Source: Chloroflexaceae bacterium
Lineage (GTDB): Bacteria > Chloroflexota > Chloroflexia > Chloroflexales > Chloroflexaceae
NCBI GenBank assembly: GCA_012031225.1
Contig: JAAUTZ010000040.1
Span: 1 to 33,484, forward strand
DNA: 33,484 bases
Reading direction: 5' to 3'
Position 1 is the first letter of the stretch; each line of letters begins with the position of its first letter. Below the pieces are notes generated by a model. The model was not told the DNA's origin, ran no database searches, and saw nothing but the letters and a program-made list of their open reading frames with translations. The position numbers and the translations under genes were made by a program. This document shows, piece after piece, positions 1 to 7,522 of the stretch.

Positions 1-124
1 GGTAGGTACCCACGTGTTCCTCAGCCGTGCGCCACTCACACCCCCGAAAGGGTGCGCGTGCGACTTGCATGCATTAGGCACGCCGCCAGCGTTCGTCCTG
101 AGCCAGGATCAAACTCTGCGTTGT
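1..124 (-). rRNA. rrs: 16S ribosomal RNA, 5' end (partial)
   Basis: Read on the minus strand, the segment carries the near-universal 16S start AGAGTTTGATCCTGGCTCAG (its 5' end at base 117), followed by the conserved GACGAACGCTGGCGGC and GCCTAA-GCATGCAAGTCG blocks and then GGAACACGTGGGTACC. This corresponds to about the first 120 bases of E. coli 16S. The gene runs off the window edge, so only the 5' domain is visible. The mature 5' end is placed about seven bases before the AGAGTTTG block by analogy with E. coli. The rest of the rRNA operon should lie outside the window to the left. Confidence 0.97.
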
Positions 125-348
125 TTGGTTGGATGTCAAACACCATCATATGGTATTGACTAAAGAACCCACGTATGTTACTGTCTGCTGATTGTTAAGG
201 TTCAACGAACGGTCTTTGCCAAACAAAAAACTAGTGTCGCTTGCGCAACCCTAGCAGGTGATGGGATCGTATCCTTCTCGCCGTGCTTCGTTTCTCGCTT
301 GTCTCGATCCTCGCTTTCGCAAGTTCAACCGTTTTTCGCTACCTGAAT
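125..348 (-). other. rRNA operon 5' leader
   Basis: This untranslated stretch lies between the rRNA promoter and the 16S 5' end. No gene is supported here on either strand. Apart from a boxA-like antitermination signal it holds no motif I recognise. The 3' half of the 16S processing stem would lie outside the window, so the RNase III stem cannot be checked. Confidence 0.75.
192..204 (-). promoter_or_regulatory. boxA-like rRNA antitermination signal
   Basis: On the minus strand these bases read TGAACCTTAACAA, which agrees at 10 of 13 positions with the E. coli rrn boxA TGCTCTTTAACAA, including the whole TTAACAA core. It sits in the rRNA leader about 70 bases before the 16S start, where NusB/S10-dependent antitermination signals are normally found. 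Confidence 0.6.
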
Positions 349-377
349 ACTATAGCACACGCATTAGTCCTTGTCAA
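349..377 (-). promoter_or_regulatory. rRNA operon promoter
   Basis: Minus strand: a perfect -35 TTGACA (377-372) and a -10 TATAGT (354-349) are separated by exactly 17 bases. Transcription would start near 342 and run through boxA into 16S. The near-consensus hexamers suit a housekeeping-sigma rRNA promoter. The first two bases of the -35 box lie inside the adjacent inverted repeat. Confidence 0.85.
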
Positions 378-429
378 GGGGTATTTTGCAATCAATTTTG
401 AGTACCGCAGGAATTGCACAATACCCCTT
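376..429. repeat. 16-bp inverted repeat between bchZ and the rRNA promoter
   Basis: The left arm AAGGGGTATTTTGCAA (376-391) and right arm TTGCACAATACCCCTT (414-429) are reverse complements at 15 of 16 positions, with a 22-base loop. The element lies 56 bases past the bchZ stop and touches the rRNA -35 box. In RNA made from bchZ it would form a long stem, so it may act as a transcription barrier between bchYZ and the rRNA operon. No U-tract follows, so a DNA operator for the rRNA promoter is an equally good reading. Confidence 0.75.
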
Positions 430-484
430 TCCAATCACTGATTCGCACGCCGCATCGCAGCCCTGTCCTCAGCGTGTATGCCGC

Positions 485-1960
485 TCATCGCTCAGTGCGG
501 AGGGCTGCCTCGACCATCTCGACTGTGACTTCGGGCGCGTTGGTGGTACGGGCAACCTGCTCTGCGGCAAGGCGCAGGGTGCGGCTCGCACTGATGCGGG
601 CAAGGTAGGGCACATCATCCATAGCGCGGTTCAGCCGCTCTGCCGCCGCTTGGCTCCACGCCACCGTCTGCACGTAGGCTTTGCCGGCGGTGTTGGTGTC
701 AGTCAAGCCGCCGCCATCCAGCGTCTCGACCGGTAGGTAGTTGAACACGCTCTCGTAAAAGCGGTTGACGATTTCCTGCATCAGATAGGCTGCCCCGCTG
801 TAGCCCATAAATGGCGTGCCCACCGTGCGCCGCACCACCGGCCCCGGAAATGTCGCCGGAATGAAGAAGGTTGCCTTCGCATTCGCCTCAGCAAGGTAGA
901 TCTTCTCATTGATGCTGCCAAACACGAATGCCGGAGCGCGTTGGTGCAGCCGCTTGCGGATCTCGATATTATCCGGCTCGCCCGCCTGCAAGGGGCGGCT
1001 CGAAGCCCACGCTAGCTTCATGCCCAACTCACCCGTGAGGTACGCTTGCACTCCCTGCACGTAGCTACGTGCCGCCACCACCGCGTAGTCCACTGTCGCA
1101 AACCAATCGCTCTGTGGGCCACGCCACATATCCCACACCACGCGCAATGTGCTGCGCTTCTCGCTCGCCACAAACGTATCCACCTGTGCGCGATCAATGC
1201 CGACCAATTCGGCAACGTCGTACAGAAAGCGCGTGGTTGCGTGGATGCCAAACGGTGCAAACCGATACGGCTTGCCGAGTGCCTGTGCCAGTGGCTCACC
1301 GAATTCGCGGTACAGCACGATATTCGCCGCTGCTGCCGCAAGGTGGGGGGTATCGGCGGCGGTTGCCGCGAATGGGTAGACGAGATTGACCTGCACACCA
1401 ATTCCGGCGAGCAGCCGCTTCATCTCATGCAGATCGGCGGCGGCATTGAAGCAGCCTAGCGAAGGCCCGATGATATTGACGCTTCCCGCCTGCGGCACAA
1501 CGCTAGCGGCATGGGGCTTGCCGTATTCATCCCATAGGAACAGCAACGCCCGATCTCGCCCAACCCACTCGTCCTGTTCCAGCGATTGGCTCCAGAAGAA
1601 GCGGGCTTCAGGATCAAGCGTGGTCAGGTAGCGGGTGTGGTCGGCACTAATCATCTCGCTTTCAGCGGTACTCATTACAATCAGGTGTTTGCCGTCGAGA
1701 TAGCCGAGCGTGCCTAGCTCATCAAAGGTGCGCTTCAGGGCCGATGCTGTCCCATTGATCACATCTTCCTCGCGGATACTAGTCGGGGTCAAGTTCTGCA
1801 TATGCGTCATCGCATCCGTGTAGTTGGTCACGGCGACACCGAGCAAGTTGTAGCAGCCAATCGGGGCATCGCATAGGACATGAACATCGGGCAGGCAGCC
1901 AAATACCCACGCTGCGCCCCAGTAGGAGCTACTATCAGATATATCACGGATCAAGTGCAT
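485..1960 (-). CDS. bchZ: Chlorophyllide a reductase subunit Z
   Basis: BchZ forms with BchY the catalytic heterotetramer of chlorophyllide a oxidoreductase, the nitrogenase-like enzyme that reduces the C7-C8 bond of chlorophyllide a with electrons from the Fe protein BchX. The 491-residue length fits the family. An N-terminal YWGAAWVFGCLPDVHVLCD block, the central VNIIGP...DLHEMKRLLAGIG block and the C-terminal LARISASRTLRLAAE segment match BchZ and separate it from the related BchB, whose C-terminal domain differs. The start is supported by AGGAG seven bases upstream. It follows bchY after a gap of 10 bases, so the two are co-transcribed and probably translated together. BchX is not in the window. 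Family identity is confident; activity is inferred. Confidence 0.95.
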   Translation of the reverse strand: MHLIRDISDSSSYWGAAWVFGCLPDVHVLCDAPIGCYNLLGVAVTNYTDAMTHMQNLTPTSIREEDVINGTASALKRTFDELGTLGYLDGKHLIVMSTAESEMISADHTRYLTTLDPEARFFWSQSLEQDEWVGRDRALLFLWDEYGKPHAASVVPQAGSVNIIGPSLGCFNAAADLHEMKRLLAGIGVQVNLVYPFAATAADTPHLAAAAANIVLYREFGEPLAQALGKPYRFAPFGIHATTRFLYDVAELVGIDRAQVDTFVASEKRSTLRVVWDMWRGPQSDWFATVDYAVVAARSYVQGVQAYLTGELGMKLAWASSRPLQAGEPDNIEIRKRLHQRAPAFVFGSINEKIYLAEANAKATFFIPATFPGPVVRRTVGTPFMGYSGAAYLMQEIVNRFYESVFNYLPVETLDGGGLTDTNTAGKAYVQTVAWSQAAAERLNRAMDDVPYLARISASRTLRLAAEQVARTTNAPEVTVEMVEAALRTER

Positions 1961-1970
1961 ACAAGGTCTC

Positions 1971-3260
1971 CTAATCTTGGAAGAAGCTCTGCATCGTTGT
2001 ATACAGCGTGCGCCGTTCGAGCAGCTCTTGGGCTAGCGAGACACTGGCAACCATGCCACCAGTGAGGAACAACGGGCGCACACTCAGGATGTTGGTGTAG
2101 TAGACCGACGGAATCCCCCGCTCTTTCGATGCGGCAGTCACTGAGGTTGTGCCAATCACGAGATCGAAGGGCCAATGGTTCATTGCCTTCACATCATCTT
2201 CCAGCGATTTGCGGTAGACAATCGCCTCCGTACCGCGTGCGCGCAGCCACGCTTCGTCGGCGGCGGTGTGCAGGCTCTTGCCGATGCTCGTGCTGATGTA
2301 GGGAATGTGTGCGCCAGCTTCCACCAGCAGGCGGGCATAGAGCATCTCGTTGCCCTCGTAGCCGGAGACCAGCACGGTTGCGCCTTTCAGCGGCTGGCGG
2401 GCGAGGAAGTCGCGGGCGGTTTGTTCTTCCTCCTGCGCCACCTGCTCCACTCGTTGCTCATCTAGCTCCAGTGCTGCCCCGACGGCCCTGAGCCATGCCG
2501 CGCTACCATCGGCACCAATCGGTGCGCCCCCGACGACAGGCGTGCCGCGTTCGCGGATCAGGTTGACGGTATCGCGGTAGAACGGATGCAACGCTGCCAC
2601 TGCCGCCCCTTGACTAGCAAGCATCAGTTCATCAATGTGGCGGCCCGGAATGGTGACGAGTGTGCGTGCGCCCATCTTCCGTAGGACACCATCAATCAGC
2701 ACGGGATCAGCCGGGAAAACTTCGCCCAACAGCACCAGCGTCTTCGGCTCAATATCGGCATCAGGGACAGTGAGCCGGCGCATCAAGGCGGCAAGGGCAA
2801 CATCTTTGGCTTCAGGGTGCGAGTGGATGGCATAGGCTGGCACACGCACCAGAATCACAGGCTTGCCATCTACTTCACGCGGCAGCAGCTCTTCCGAGAG
2901 TCCGGCAGTCTCGGCGACACAAAGCGAGATCACCGGAATCACGCTGACGTTGCGGGCAGTGGCAGCTTCGGCAATTGCCAGATTCGCCGCCTCTTGGATC
3001 TGCCCACTGGATAACTCCGCCGTGCCCAAGCTCGGTGCAACGATGCTCTTGCGGGCGGCATAGAAATGGGTCACAAAAGTTAGCCCATACAAGCATCCGG
3101 TATCGGCAATCATTGCGGGCTGTACCCCTTCCATGCGTGCTAAAACACGCAATGCGCCAAAGGCGGGGCACATGCTCTGGGGGTGGGTTTTGCAGGCACT
3201 TTCACGGAACGGTTCTGCGCTGCCTGTGGAAACTGAAGCAAGAGGAATTATTTCGCTCAT
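1971..3260 (-). CDS. bchY: Chlorophyllide a reductase subunit Y
   Basis: BchY is the partner of BchZ in the NB-protein-like half of chlorophyllide a oxidoreductase in bacteriochlorophyll synthesis. The start is set at 3260, not at an in-frame ATG 48 codons upstream, because AAGGAG lies seven bases before it and the upstream segment is A/T-rich promoter DNA. This gives 429 residues. The N-terminal part carries the cysteine-rich pattern expected of cluster-binding BchY (CKTHPQSMCPAFGALR and later DTGCLYGL). The middle holds a nitrogenase-like Rossmann segment (TLVLLGEVFPADP) and the C-terminal part an LVIGTTSVTAASKERGIPS segment. It leads a two-gene bchYZ operon from the promoter at 3342-3370. 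Expression is probably tied to low oxygen (inference from the palindrome on that promoter). Confidence 0.95.
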   Translation of the reverse strand: MSEIIPLASVSTGSAEPFRESACKTHPQSMCPAFGALRVLARMEGVQPAMIADTGCLYGLTFVTHFYAARKSIVAPSLGTAELSSGQIQEAANLAIAEAATARNVSVIPVISLCVAETAGLSEELLPREVDGKPVILVRVPAYAIHSHPEAKDVALAALMRRLTVPDADIEPKTLVLLGEVFPADPVLIDGVLRKMGARTLVTIPGRHIDELMLASQGAAVAALHPFYRDTVNLIRERGTPVVGGAPIGADGSAAWLRAVGAALELDEQRVEQVAQEEEQTARDFLARQPLKGATVLVSGYEGNEMLYARLLVEAGAHIPYISTSIGKSLHTAADEAWLRARGTEAIVYRKSLEDDVKAMNHWPFDLVIGTTSVTAASKERGIPSVYYTNILSVRPLFLTGGMVASVSLAQELLERRTLYTTMQSFFQD

Positions 3261-3341
3261 GGTGGCACTCCTTGCCTGAACCAGTTGGAAGCTGTGGTGG
3301 AATGTCGTAATGTCGTGTAGGATAAAATCGGTACTACTGCC

Positions 3342-3370
3342 ATCATAGCAAAAAAATTGAAAATATTCAA
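3342..3370 (-). promoter_or_regulatory. bchYZ promoter
   Basis: Minus strand: -35 TTGAAT (3370-3365), a 17-base spacer that is T-rich at its end, and -10 TATGAT (3347-3342) preceded by TGC, which makes an extended -10. The start of transcription would be near 3335, giving a leader of about 75 bases before bchY. Confidence 0.65.
3357..3370. promoter_or_regulatory. FNR/CRP-like palindrome over the bchYZ -35 box
   Basis: The sequence TTGAA-AATA-TTCAA is a 5-bp inverted repeat with a 4-base centre that covers the -35 box. Its outer TTGA...TCAA half-sites at N6 spacing match the FNR consensus TTGAT-N4-ATCAA except for the inner base of each half. Known FNR-type regulators respond to oxygen or redox state, which would make sense for a bacteriochlorophyll operon. 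Binding is inferred only. Confidence 0.4.
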
Positions 3371-3441
3371 CTTGCAAACTGTTTAAGTCATAGGGGACTA
3401 GCATGCTGATGACGCAAACGGAGCCGGTTCAAGACGAGGAT

Positions 3442-3990
3442 CTAGCGCGCCCGCAACGCGAATTCGCGGGTAATCGCGCTGATCATGGCGGTGTTGCTGA
3501 GGTGCGACGTATCCAGTGTCAAGTGGGCCAGTTCGCGGTAGAGCGGCGCACGCACGGCCCGCATTGCCGCGAGCTTGCCGAGCAGGTCATCGCCCTGTAG
3601 CAGGGGGCGGGCTTCGGTCGTTGCGGATTGGAGCCGTTGCAGCAGGACGCTATCGGGCGCATCGAGCCACACATTCCACGCGAATTGGTGCAACAGGTCG
3701 CGGTTCTCAGCTTGCACCACAATCCCGCCGCCAGTTGCGATCACGCATGGGTGGTAGGTCGCCGCAACCAGCATCGCCCCTAGCACTTCACTTTCCAGCT
3801 TACGGAAGGCAACTTCACCTTTGGTGGCAAAATACTCGGCAACCGGCTTGCCTGCAAAACGGCTAATCATTGCATCGGTGTCAACGTACTTCCAGCCAAG
3901 CTGTTGTGCGAGCTGCTGTGCTAGCGTAGATTTACCGACCCCACTCAGCCCGATCAGGGCAATTGTGCGGCGCAGTGATTGCGTGGTCAT
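3442..3990 (-). CDS. aroK: Shikimate kinase
   Basis: AroK phosphorylates shikimate at the 3-hydroxyl with ATP in the aromatic amino acid pathway, in the cytoplasm. The 182-residue protein has the P-loop GLSGVGKST (residues 14-22), the shikimate-binding aspartate in VDTD (about 37-39), the FRKLE arginine (63), the ATGGG glycine loop (85-89) and the lid arginine in RPLL (128). These cover the key catalytic and binding positions of the family, and the length is normal. It lies upstream of bchY on the same strand, but a 181-base gap containing the bchYZ promoter separates them, so they are probably separate transcription units. It is divergent from the zincin gene on the other side. Confidence 0.95.
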   Translation of the reverse strand: MTTQSLRRTIALIGLSGVGKSTLAQQLAQQLGWKYVDTDAMISRFAGKPVAEYFATKGEVAFRKLESEVLGAMLVAATYHPCVIATGGGIVVQAENRDLLHQFAWNVWLDAPDSVLLQRLQSATTEARPLLQGDDLLGKLAAMRAVRAPLYRELAHLTLDTSHLSNTAMISAITREFALRAR

Positions 3991-4018
3991 AGCTCTTTCC
4001 GTACATCAAATAGTGCCT

Positions 4019-4149
4019 ATAGCATACCACATTTTGGATATTATGGGTGCAGCGGCATGGGTGTTTTACAGCGGCTCAGACGTGCCAAGCCCACGTAATG
4101 TACCACGCGCCCTATGTTGGACAAGTCGCCCCTGCGCGTGGTATGCTAT
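4019..4149. repeat. Divergent promoter region with 12-bp inverted arms
   Basis: The arms ATAGCATACCAC (4019-4030) and GTGGTATGCTAT (4138-4149) are perfect reverse complements separated by 107 bases. The left arm points at aroK (minus) and the right arm at the zincin gene (plus), each 30-50 bases before the start codon. Each reads GTGGTATGCTAT toward its gene, so they look like two copies of one promoter core (TATGCT as a -10-like hexamer) or a shared operator. No good -35 box is visible. Confidence 0.45.
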
Positions 4150-4188
4150 TAGAATATTGTTACGAACTACAACAGGAAGGACTGCCTT

Positions 4189-5361
4189 GTGTCATCTATC
4201 CATGATCTACGTCGGCTAGGGGCGTTTCTGCTGCTCGGTGCAGTCGCCGGAGCCGGCATTCGCTATTATGTTGAAACTCGTGCCCGGCACACGCGCACTG
4301 CTCCACGCTTGATTGATTGGCAGCAAGCCCAGCACGTAGCCCTGCGGATGGTGCAGGAAGATAACGCCCCCGCATTGGATCGGGCTTACCGCACCGCCCA
4401 ATATACGCGCCTTGTAGAGCAGAGCGAGCCGCTGATCGCAGACTATATGGGCGTGAACTTGCCTGCGCCAATCAGCCGCGTGTATGTCTTTGATCGGCAG
4501 GAGTGGCTCGCTGCCAATTTCGCCTCATTCGAGAAGCTGTTCGCCCCGATTGAGGATCTGTACCTGAGCCAAGCAGCCAACACCAATGGCTTGACAATGC
4601 TGATGCGCGATGCGAACAGTCGCCTGATGGGGGCCCAAGTCGGCTTCTTGCTCGGCTTCTTGGGGCGGCGCGTATTGGGTCAGTATGACCTGAGCCTGTT
4701 CTCGCCCGATCCGTCAGTGCGCGGCTCGCTCTACTTCATCGAGCCGAACATCGCCCGCGTGCAGCAGGGGCTTGGCTTGAATGATGAAGATTTCCGCCTG
4801 TGGATTGCCCTGCACGAAACGACGCACGTCTTTGAGTTTGAAGCCTACCCATGGGTGCGCGAACACTTCAACGGCTTGGTGCGCCAGTATTTCGATCAAC
4901 TCAACCAGCAGATCACCCTGCTCGGCGGTGTGGGGCAGCTACTCGAACGCCTTGTCAAGAGTATCAACACGGGGCAGCACTGGATCGAGATTATGCTGAC
5001 CCCAGAGCAACGCCGCCTGTTCGATCAGTTGCAAGCCCTCATGTCGGTGGTGGAAGGCTACGGCAACCATGTGATGAATGCGATTGGCAAGCAGCTGCTG
5101 CCCTCGTTTGAGCAGATTGAGCGGCGCATGCAGGAACGCCAACAGCACCGCCCCATCCTTGACCAGATCGTTTTTCGGGTGACGGGCATGAACCTGAAGC
5201 TGGTGCAGTATCAGCAGGGCGAGGCCTTCGTCAATGCGGTGGTGACGCAGCGGGGCATCGCCTTTGCGGGCAAGGTGTGGGAGCGGCCTGAGCATTTGCC
5301 CACCCTTGACGAAATCCGCAATCCGGCGCAGTGGATCGCCCGCATGGAGCGTGCCAGCTAG
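4189..5361 (+). CDS. Membrane-anchored zincin-like metalloprotease (DUF2342 / zincin_2 family)
   Basis: This 390-residue protein belongs to the uncharacterised zinc-dependent family often labelled 'F420 biosynthesis associated' in actinobacteria. The zincin signature HETTH is at 209-213 (LHETTHVFEFEAYPWVREHF), so two zinc-binding histidines and the catalytic glutamate are in place. A single hydrophobic segment at about residues 10-27 followed by positive charges suggests an N-terminal anchor or uncleaved signal. The GTG start is chosen because AGGAAGG lies eight bases upstream. It is a single-gene unit: divergent from aroK and closed by a hairpin at 5375. Peptidase activity has not been shown for most of the family; substrate unknown. 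Confidence 0.8.
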   Translation: MSSIHDLRRLGAFLLLGAVAGAGIRYYVETRARHTRTAPRLIDWQQAQHVALRMVQEDNAPALDRAYRTAQYTRLVEQSEPLIADYMGVNLPAPISRVYVFDRQEWLAANFASFEKLFAPIEDLYLSQAANTNGLTMLMRDANSRLMGAQVGFLLGFLGRRVLGQYDLSLFSPDPSVRGSLYFIEPNIARVQQGLGLNDEDFRLWIALHETTHVFEFEAYPWVREHFNGLVRQYFDQLNQQITLLGGVGQLLERLVKSINTGQHWIEIMLTPEQRRLFDQLQALMSVVEGYGNHVMNAIGKQLLPSFEQIERRMQERQQHRPILDQIVFRVTGMNLKLVQYQQGEAFVNAVVTQRGIAFAGKVWERPEHLPTLDEIRNPAQWIARMERAS

Positions 5362-5374
5362 CAGCCGGTGTAGA

Positions 5375-5397
5375 GAGGCAGGAGCACATCCTGCCTC
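5375..5397 (+). terminator. Perfect 9-bp hairpin after the zincin gene
   Basis: GAGGCAGGA and TCCTGCCTC pair perfectly over nine bases around a 5-base loop, 14 bases after the stop codon. The position is that of an intrinsic terminator, but no T-run follows. Confidence 0.5.
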
Positions 5398-5411
5398 ACC
5401 CATTGGTAGGA

Positions 5412-5440
5412 TTGCCAGAACTGCGCCACCTCGCTATAAT
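5412..5440 (+). promoter_or_regulatory. Promoter of the folB cluster
   Basis: TTGCCA (5412-5417) and TATAAT (5435-5440) are spaced by exactly 17 bases, and the folB start codon lies 48 bases past the -10. This is a good housekeeping-sigma promoter. Confidence 0.75.
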
Positions 5441-5488
5441 ACCCCTGTTTACCCAATTGTGTAGCCCAAGAAAGCACCGGTTCCCATT

Positions 5489-5884
5489 ATGGCAAAAATC
5501 CTTGACCAACTGTTTATCAAAGATCTGCTGGTGCGCGGCATCATCGGCGCATTGCCCGAAGAACGGCTTGCCCCCCAGAATATCTTGATTGACGTAACGC
5601 TGTGGGTCGAAACCCACATCCCAGCCCGCACCGATCAAGTGGCTGATACGGTGAACTACGCCGCTGTTGGTAATCAGATCATCGCCTACTTCACCGAGCA
5701 TCAGCCGCAACTGGTTGAGTGTATCGCCCGCGATCTCGTGCGCCTCAGCTTCGAGACCGACCCACGCATCGAGATCATCGAACTCCAGATCACCAAGCCT
5801 GCGCCGAGTGGCTTGCGCTTTGCGGGCGCAGTCGGGATTCGCGTGCGGCGCACCCGTGCCGAATACGCAGCCGAGCAGGGGTAA
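5489..5884 (+). CDS. folB: Dihydroneopterin aldolase
   Basis: FolB cleaves 7,8-dihydroneopterin to 6-hydroxymethyl-dihydropterin and glycolaldehyde in folate synthesis, and can epimerise the side chain to monapterin. The 131 residues match the family length. The substrate-anchoring glutamate lies in GALPEERLAPQ (19-30) and the catalytic lysine in QITKPAP (Lys103). The DTVNYAAV block (53-60) is also typical. It is the first gene of a cluster with a glycosyltransferase five bases downstream and a pteridine-reductase-like SDR after that. folE, which supplies the pterin precursor, is convergent nearby. The identity is secure. Confidence 0.93.
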   Translation: MAKILDQLFIKDLLVRGIIGALPEERLAPQNILIDVTLWVETHIPARTDQVADTVNYAAVGNQIIAYFTEHQPQLVECIARDLVRLSFETDPRIEIIELQITKPAPSGLRFAGAVGIRVRRTRAEYAAEQG

Positions 5885-5889
5885 GCCGG

Positions 5890-6750
5890 GTGGAACTGGT
5901 TTCGGTGATTATGCCCGCCTACCGCGCTGAAGCCCACATCGGGCGAGCGGTGCAGAGCGTCCTCGCGCAGACCTATCCGGCGTGGGAGTTGCTCATCGTG
6001 GCTGATGACCACTGCGACTACGCGGCGGTGCTAGCGGCGCACGGCATCAGCGATGCGCGTATTCGCTACCCACGCACCGGCAACGACGGCAGTGGCACTC
6101 CGGCCCACCCGCGCAACATCGGCTTGCAACACGCACGCGGGCGGCTTGTGGCGTGGCTGGATAGCGATGATTGCTTCACCCCAGAGAAGCTCGAACGTTG
6201 CCTCCCGCACGTCATCCAGCACAGCCTTGTCACCAGTGCTCTTAGCCTGCGGGATCAACACGGCGCATTGATCCGCGAGCTTGGCCCGCACCTGCCCGAA
6301 GGACGTGTGCCAAGCTCGATGTATAAACGGATCAACCCCTCCGGCGACACAATCTTTGTGTATGACCGTGAGCGTATTCCCGTGCAGTGGGATCGCACCG
6401 TCGCCTATCTCGAAGATCTTGAGGTGTTGCTCCAGTGCTTCACGTTCACCGATGCGATCTACTTCATCAATACGCCCTTGCACCTGTATTTCAAATCGCC
6501 CCAATCGTGGAGTGGCACGCCTGCCGCGAGCCAGCAGTTCATTGCCACCAAGCACCACTTGATAGCTCGCATTGAGTCGGGCTACTACCGCTTCAAGGAC
6601 CCCCAAACTGGCGCGGCGGTGCAGGCATTTCTGCGGGCATCGCTCGCGGCGGAACAGCTCTACATGGCCCAGCGGGCGGCAAACCCGAACCTGATATTCG
6701 AGGATGTGATTGGACAGCTTTTAGCCCAAGAGGAACACCATGCTGGTTGA
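5890..6750 (+). CDS. Family 2 glycosyltransferase in a pterin gene cluster
   Basis: This 286-residue GT-A fold enzyme starts with the classical ELVSVIMPAYRAEAHIGRAVQSVLAQ motif of GT2 enzymes and carries the metal/nucleotide-sugar DSDD motif at 91-94 (VAWLDSDDCFTPEK). An ED pair near residue 175 (AYLEDLEVLL) could include the catalytic base. The GTG start is chosen because AGGGG lies eight bases upstream and the homology begins at once. No membrane segments are visible, so it acts at the cytoplasmic side. It starts five bases after folB and overlaps the SDR start by 11 bases, so it is translationally coupled to pterin genes. An acceptor such as a tetrahydropterin is therefore a hypothesis, by analogy with the glycosylated pterins of cyanobacteria and green sulfur bacteria. 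A cell-wall or lipid acceptor is the ordinary alternative. Confidence 0.88.
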   Translation: MELVSVIMPAYRAEAHIGRAVQSVLAQTYPAWELLIVADDHCDYAAVLAAHGISDARIRYPRTGNDGSGTPAHPRNIGLQHARGRLVAWLDSDDCFTPEKLERCLPHVIQHSLVTSALSLRDQHGALIRELGPHLPEGRVPSSMYKRINPSGDTIFVYDRERIPVQWDRTVAYLEDLEVLLQCFTFTDAIYFINTPLHLYFKSPQSWSGTPAASQQFIATKHHLIARIESGYYRFKDPQTGAAVQAFLRASLAAEQLYMAQRAANPNLIFEDVIGQLLAQEEHHAG

Positions 6751-7479
6751 TCTGCGCGGCAAAGTGGTGTGTGTCACAGGCTCGGCGCGGCGCGTCGGGC
6801 GGGCAATCATGCTCGCCTGTGCCGCACAGGGCGCACACGTTGTTATTCATCACGGCAACTCCGATGAACAGGCCCAACAGGCCGCCGCCGAAGCACGAGC
6901 GTATGGCGTGGATGCGCTGATCGTCAAAGCCAATCTGGAAGCCCCCACCGCAATTGCTGATCTGTTTCAGCAGATTGCGGCCCACTACGGGCGGCTCGAT
7001 CTGCTCGTGAACAGTGCGGCCAATTTCAAGCGCACGCCCCTGCTCGATATTGAGCTGGCCGAGTGGGAAAGTGTGATCAATACCAATCTGCGTGCGCCGT
7101 TCCTATGTACCCAGCACGCGCCCGCCTGATGATTGCTGGGGGGCAAGGCGGCATCATCGTCAATATCAGCGACAAAGGTGGGGTGCAGCCGTGGGCAAGC
7201 CGCCCGCACCACAGCATCTCCAAAGCCGGCGTGGTGATGCTCACGCACAATGCCGCGCTAGCCCTCGCCGAGCATAACATCCGCGTCAACTGCATTGTGC
7301 CCGGCATTGTGACGGCGGAAGACAACCCCGCCGATGCGGGCAAGATGATCCCGCTGGGCCGCATTGGCACGCCGGATGACGTGGCGCGGGCGGTGGTGTT
7401 CCTCGCCACCAACGACTTCGTGACGGGGGCCGTGCTGCACATTGACGGGGGCGATGCGTACAATCGCGGCAAGTACTGA
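6740..7479 (+). pseudogene. Pteridine-reductase-like SDR, frameshifted
   Basis: The two halves together make one short-chain dehydrogenase of about 246 residues resembling pteridine or dihydromonapterin reductases. The first frame gives the NADP-binding TGSARRVGRAI loop (about 14-24) and NSAANFKRTPL. The second gives the catalytic serine segment IVNISDKGG and the C-terminal HIDGGDAYNRGKY. The frame breaks at about 7118-7123: GCG is followed by two extra bases before CGC CTG ATG, where one missing base would restore the expected TQHAARLM. The first frame then stops at 7127-7129. The catalytic YxxxK tyrosine is also replaced: the motif reads H-S-I-S-K. Either the gene is decaying or the shift is a sequencing error; the Tyr-to-His change would remain. 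It is coupled to the upstream glycosyltransferase. Confidence 0.8.
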
Positions 7480-7481
7480 GC

Positions 7482-7517
7482 CGGGTGCGGGGGACTTCAG
7501 GACACCCGATCCCCGCA
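7482..7517. terminator. Possible bidirectional terminator between convergent genes
   Basis: The 43-base gap between the SDR and folE stops holds TGCGGGG (7486-7492) pairing with CCCCGCA (7511-7517), and an alternative CGGGTG/CACCCG pair (7482-7487 with 7503-7508). Convergent genes commonly share such a hairpin. There is no T-run on either side. Confidence 0.35.
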
Positions 7518-7522
7518 ATCAA

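Noticed and set aside
371..736. Plus-strand reading frame overlapping the rRNA promoter and the end of bchZ
   Set aside because: It has no ribosome site or family motif, and covers the inverted repeat and the 3' end of a clear bch gene on the other strand.
485..1960. BchB (protochlorophyllide reductase subunit) instead of BchZ
   Set aside because: The C-terminal ARISASRTLRLAAE segment and the VNIIGP/DLHEMKRL block are BchZ-type, and the partner upstream is BchY.
7063..7479. Second half of the SDR as an independent gene
   Set aside because: Its first residues come from the wrong frame of the first half, and the homology begins only after the frameshift; it is the 3' part of one broken gene.
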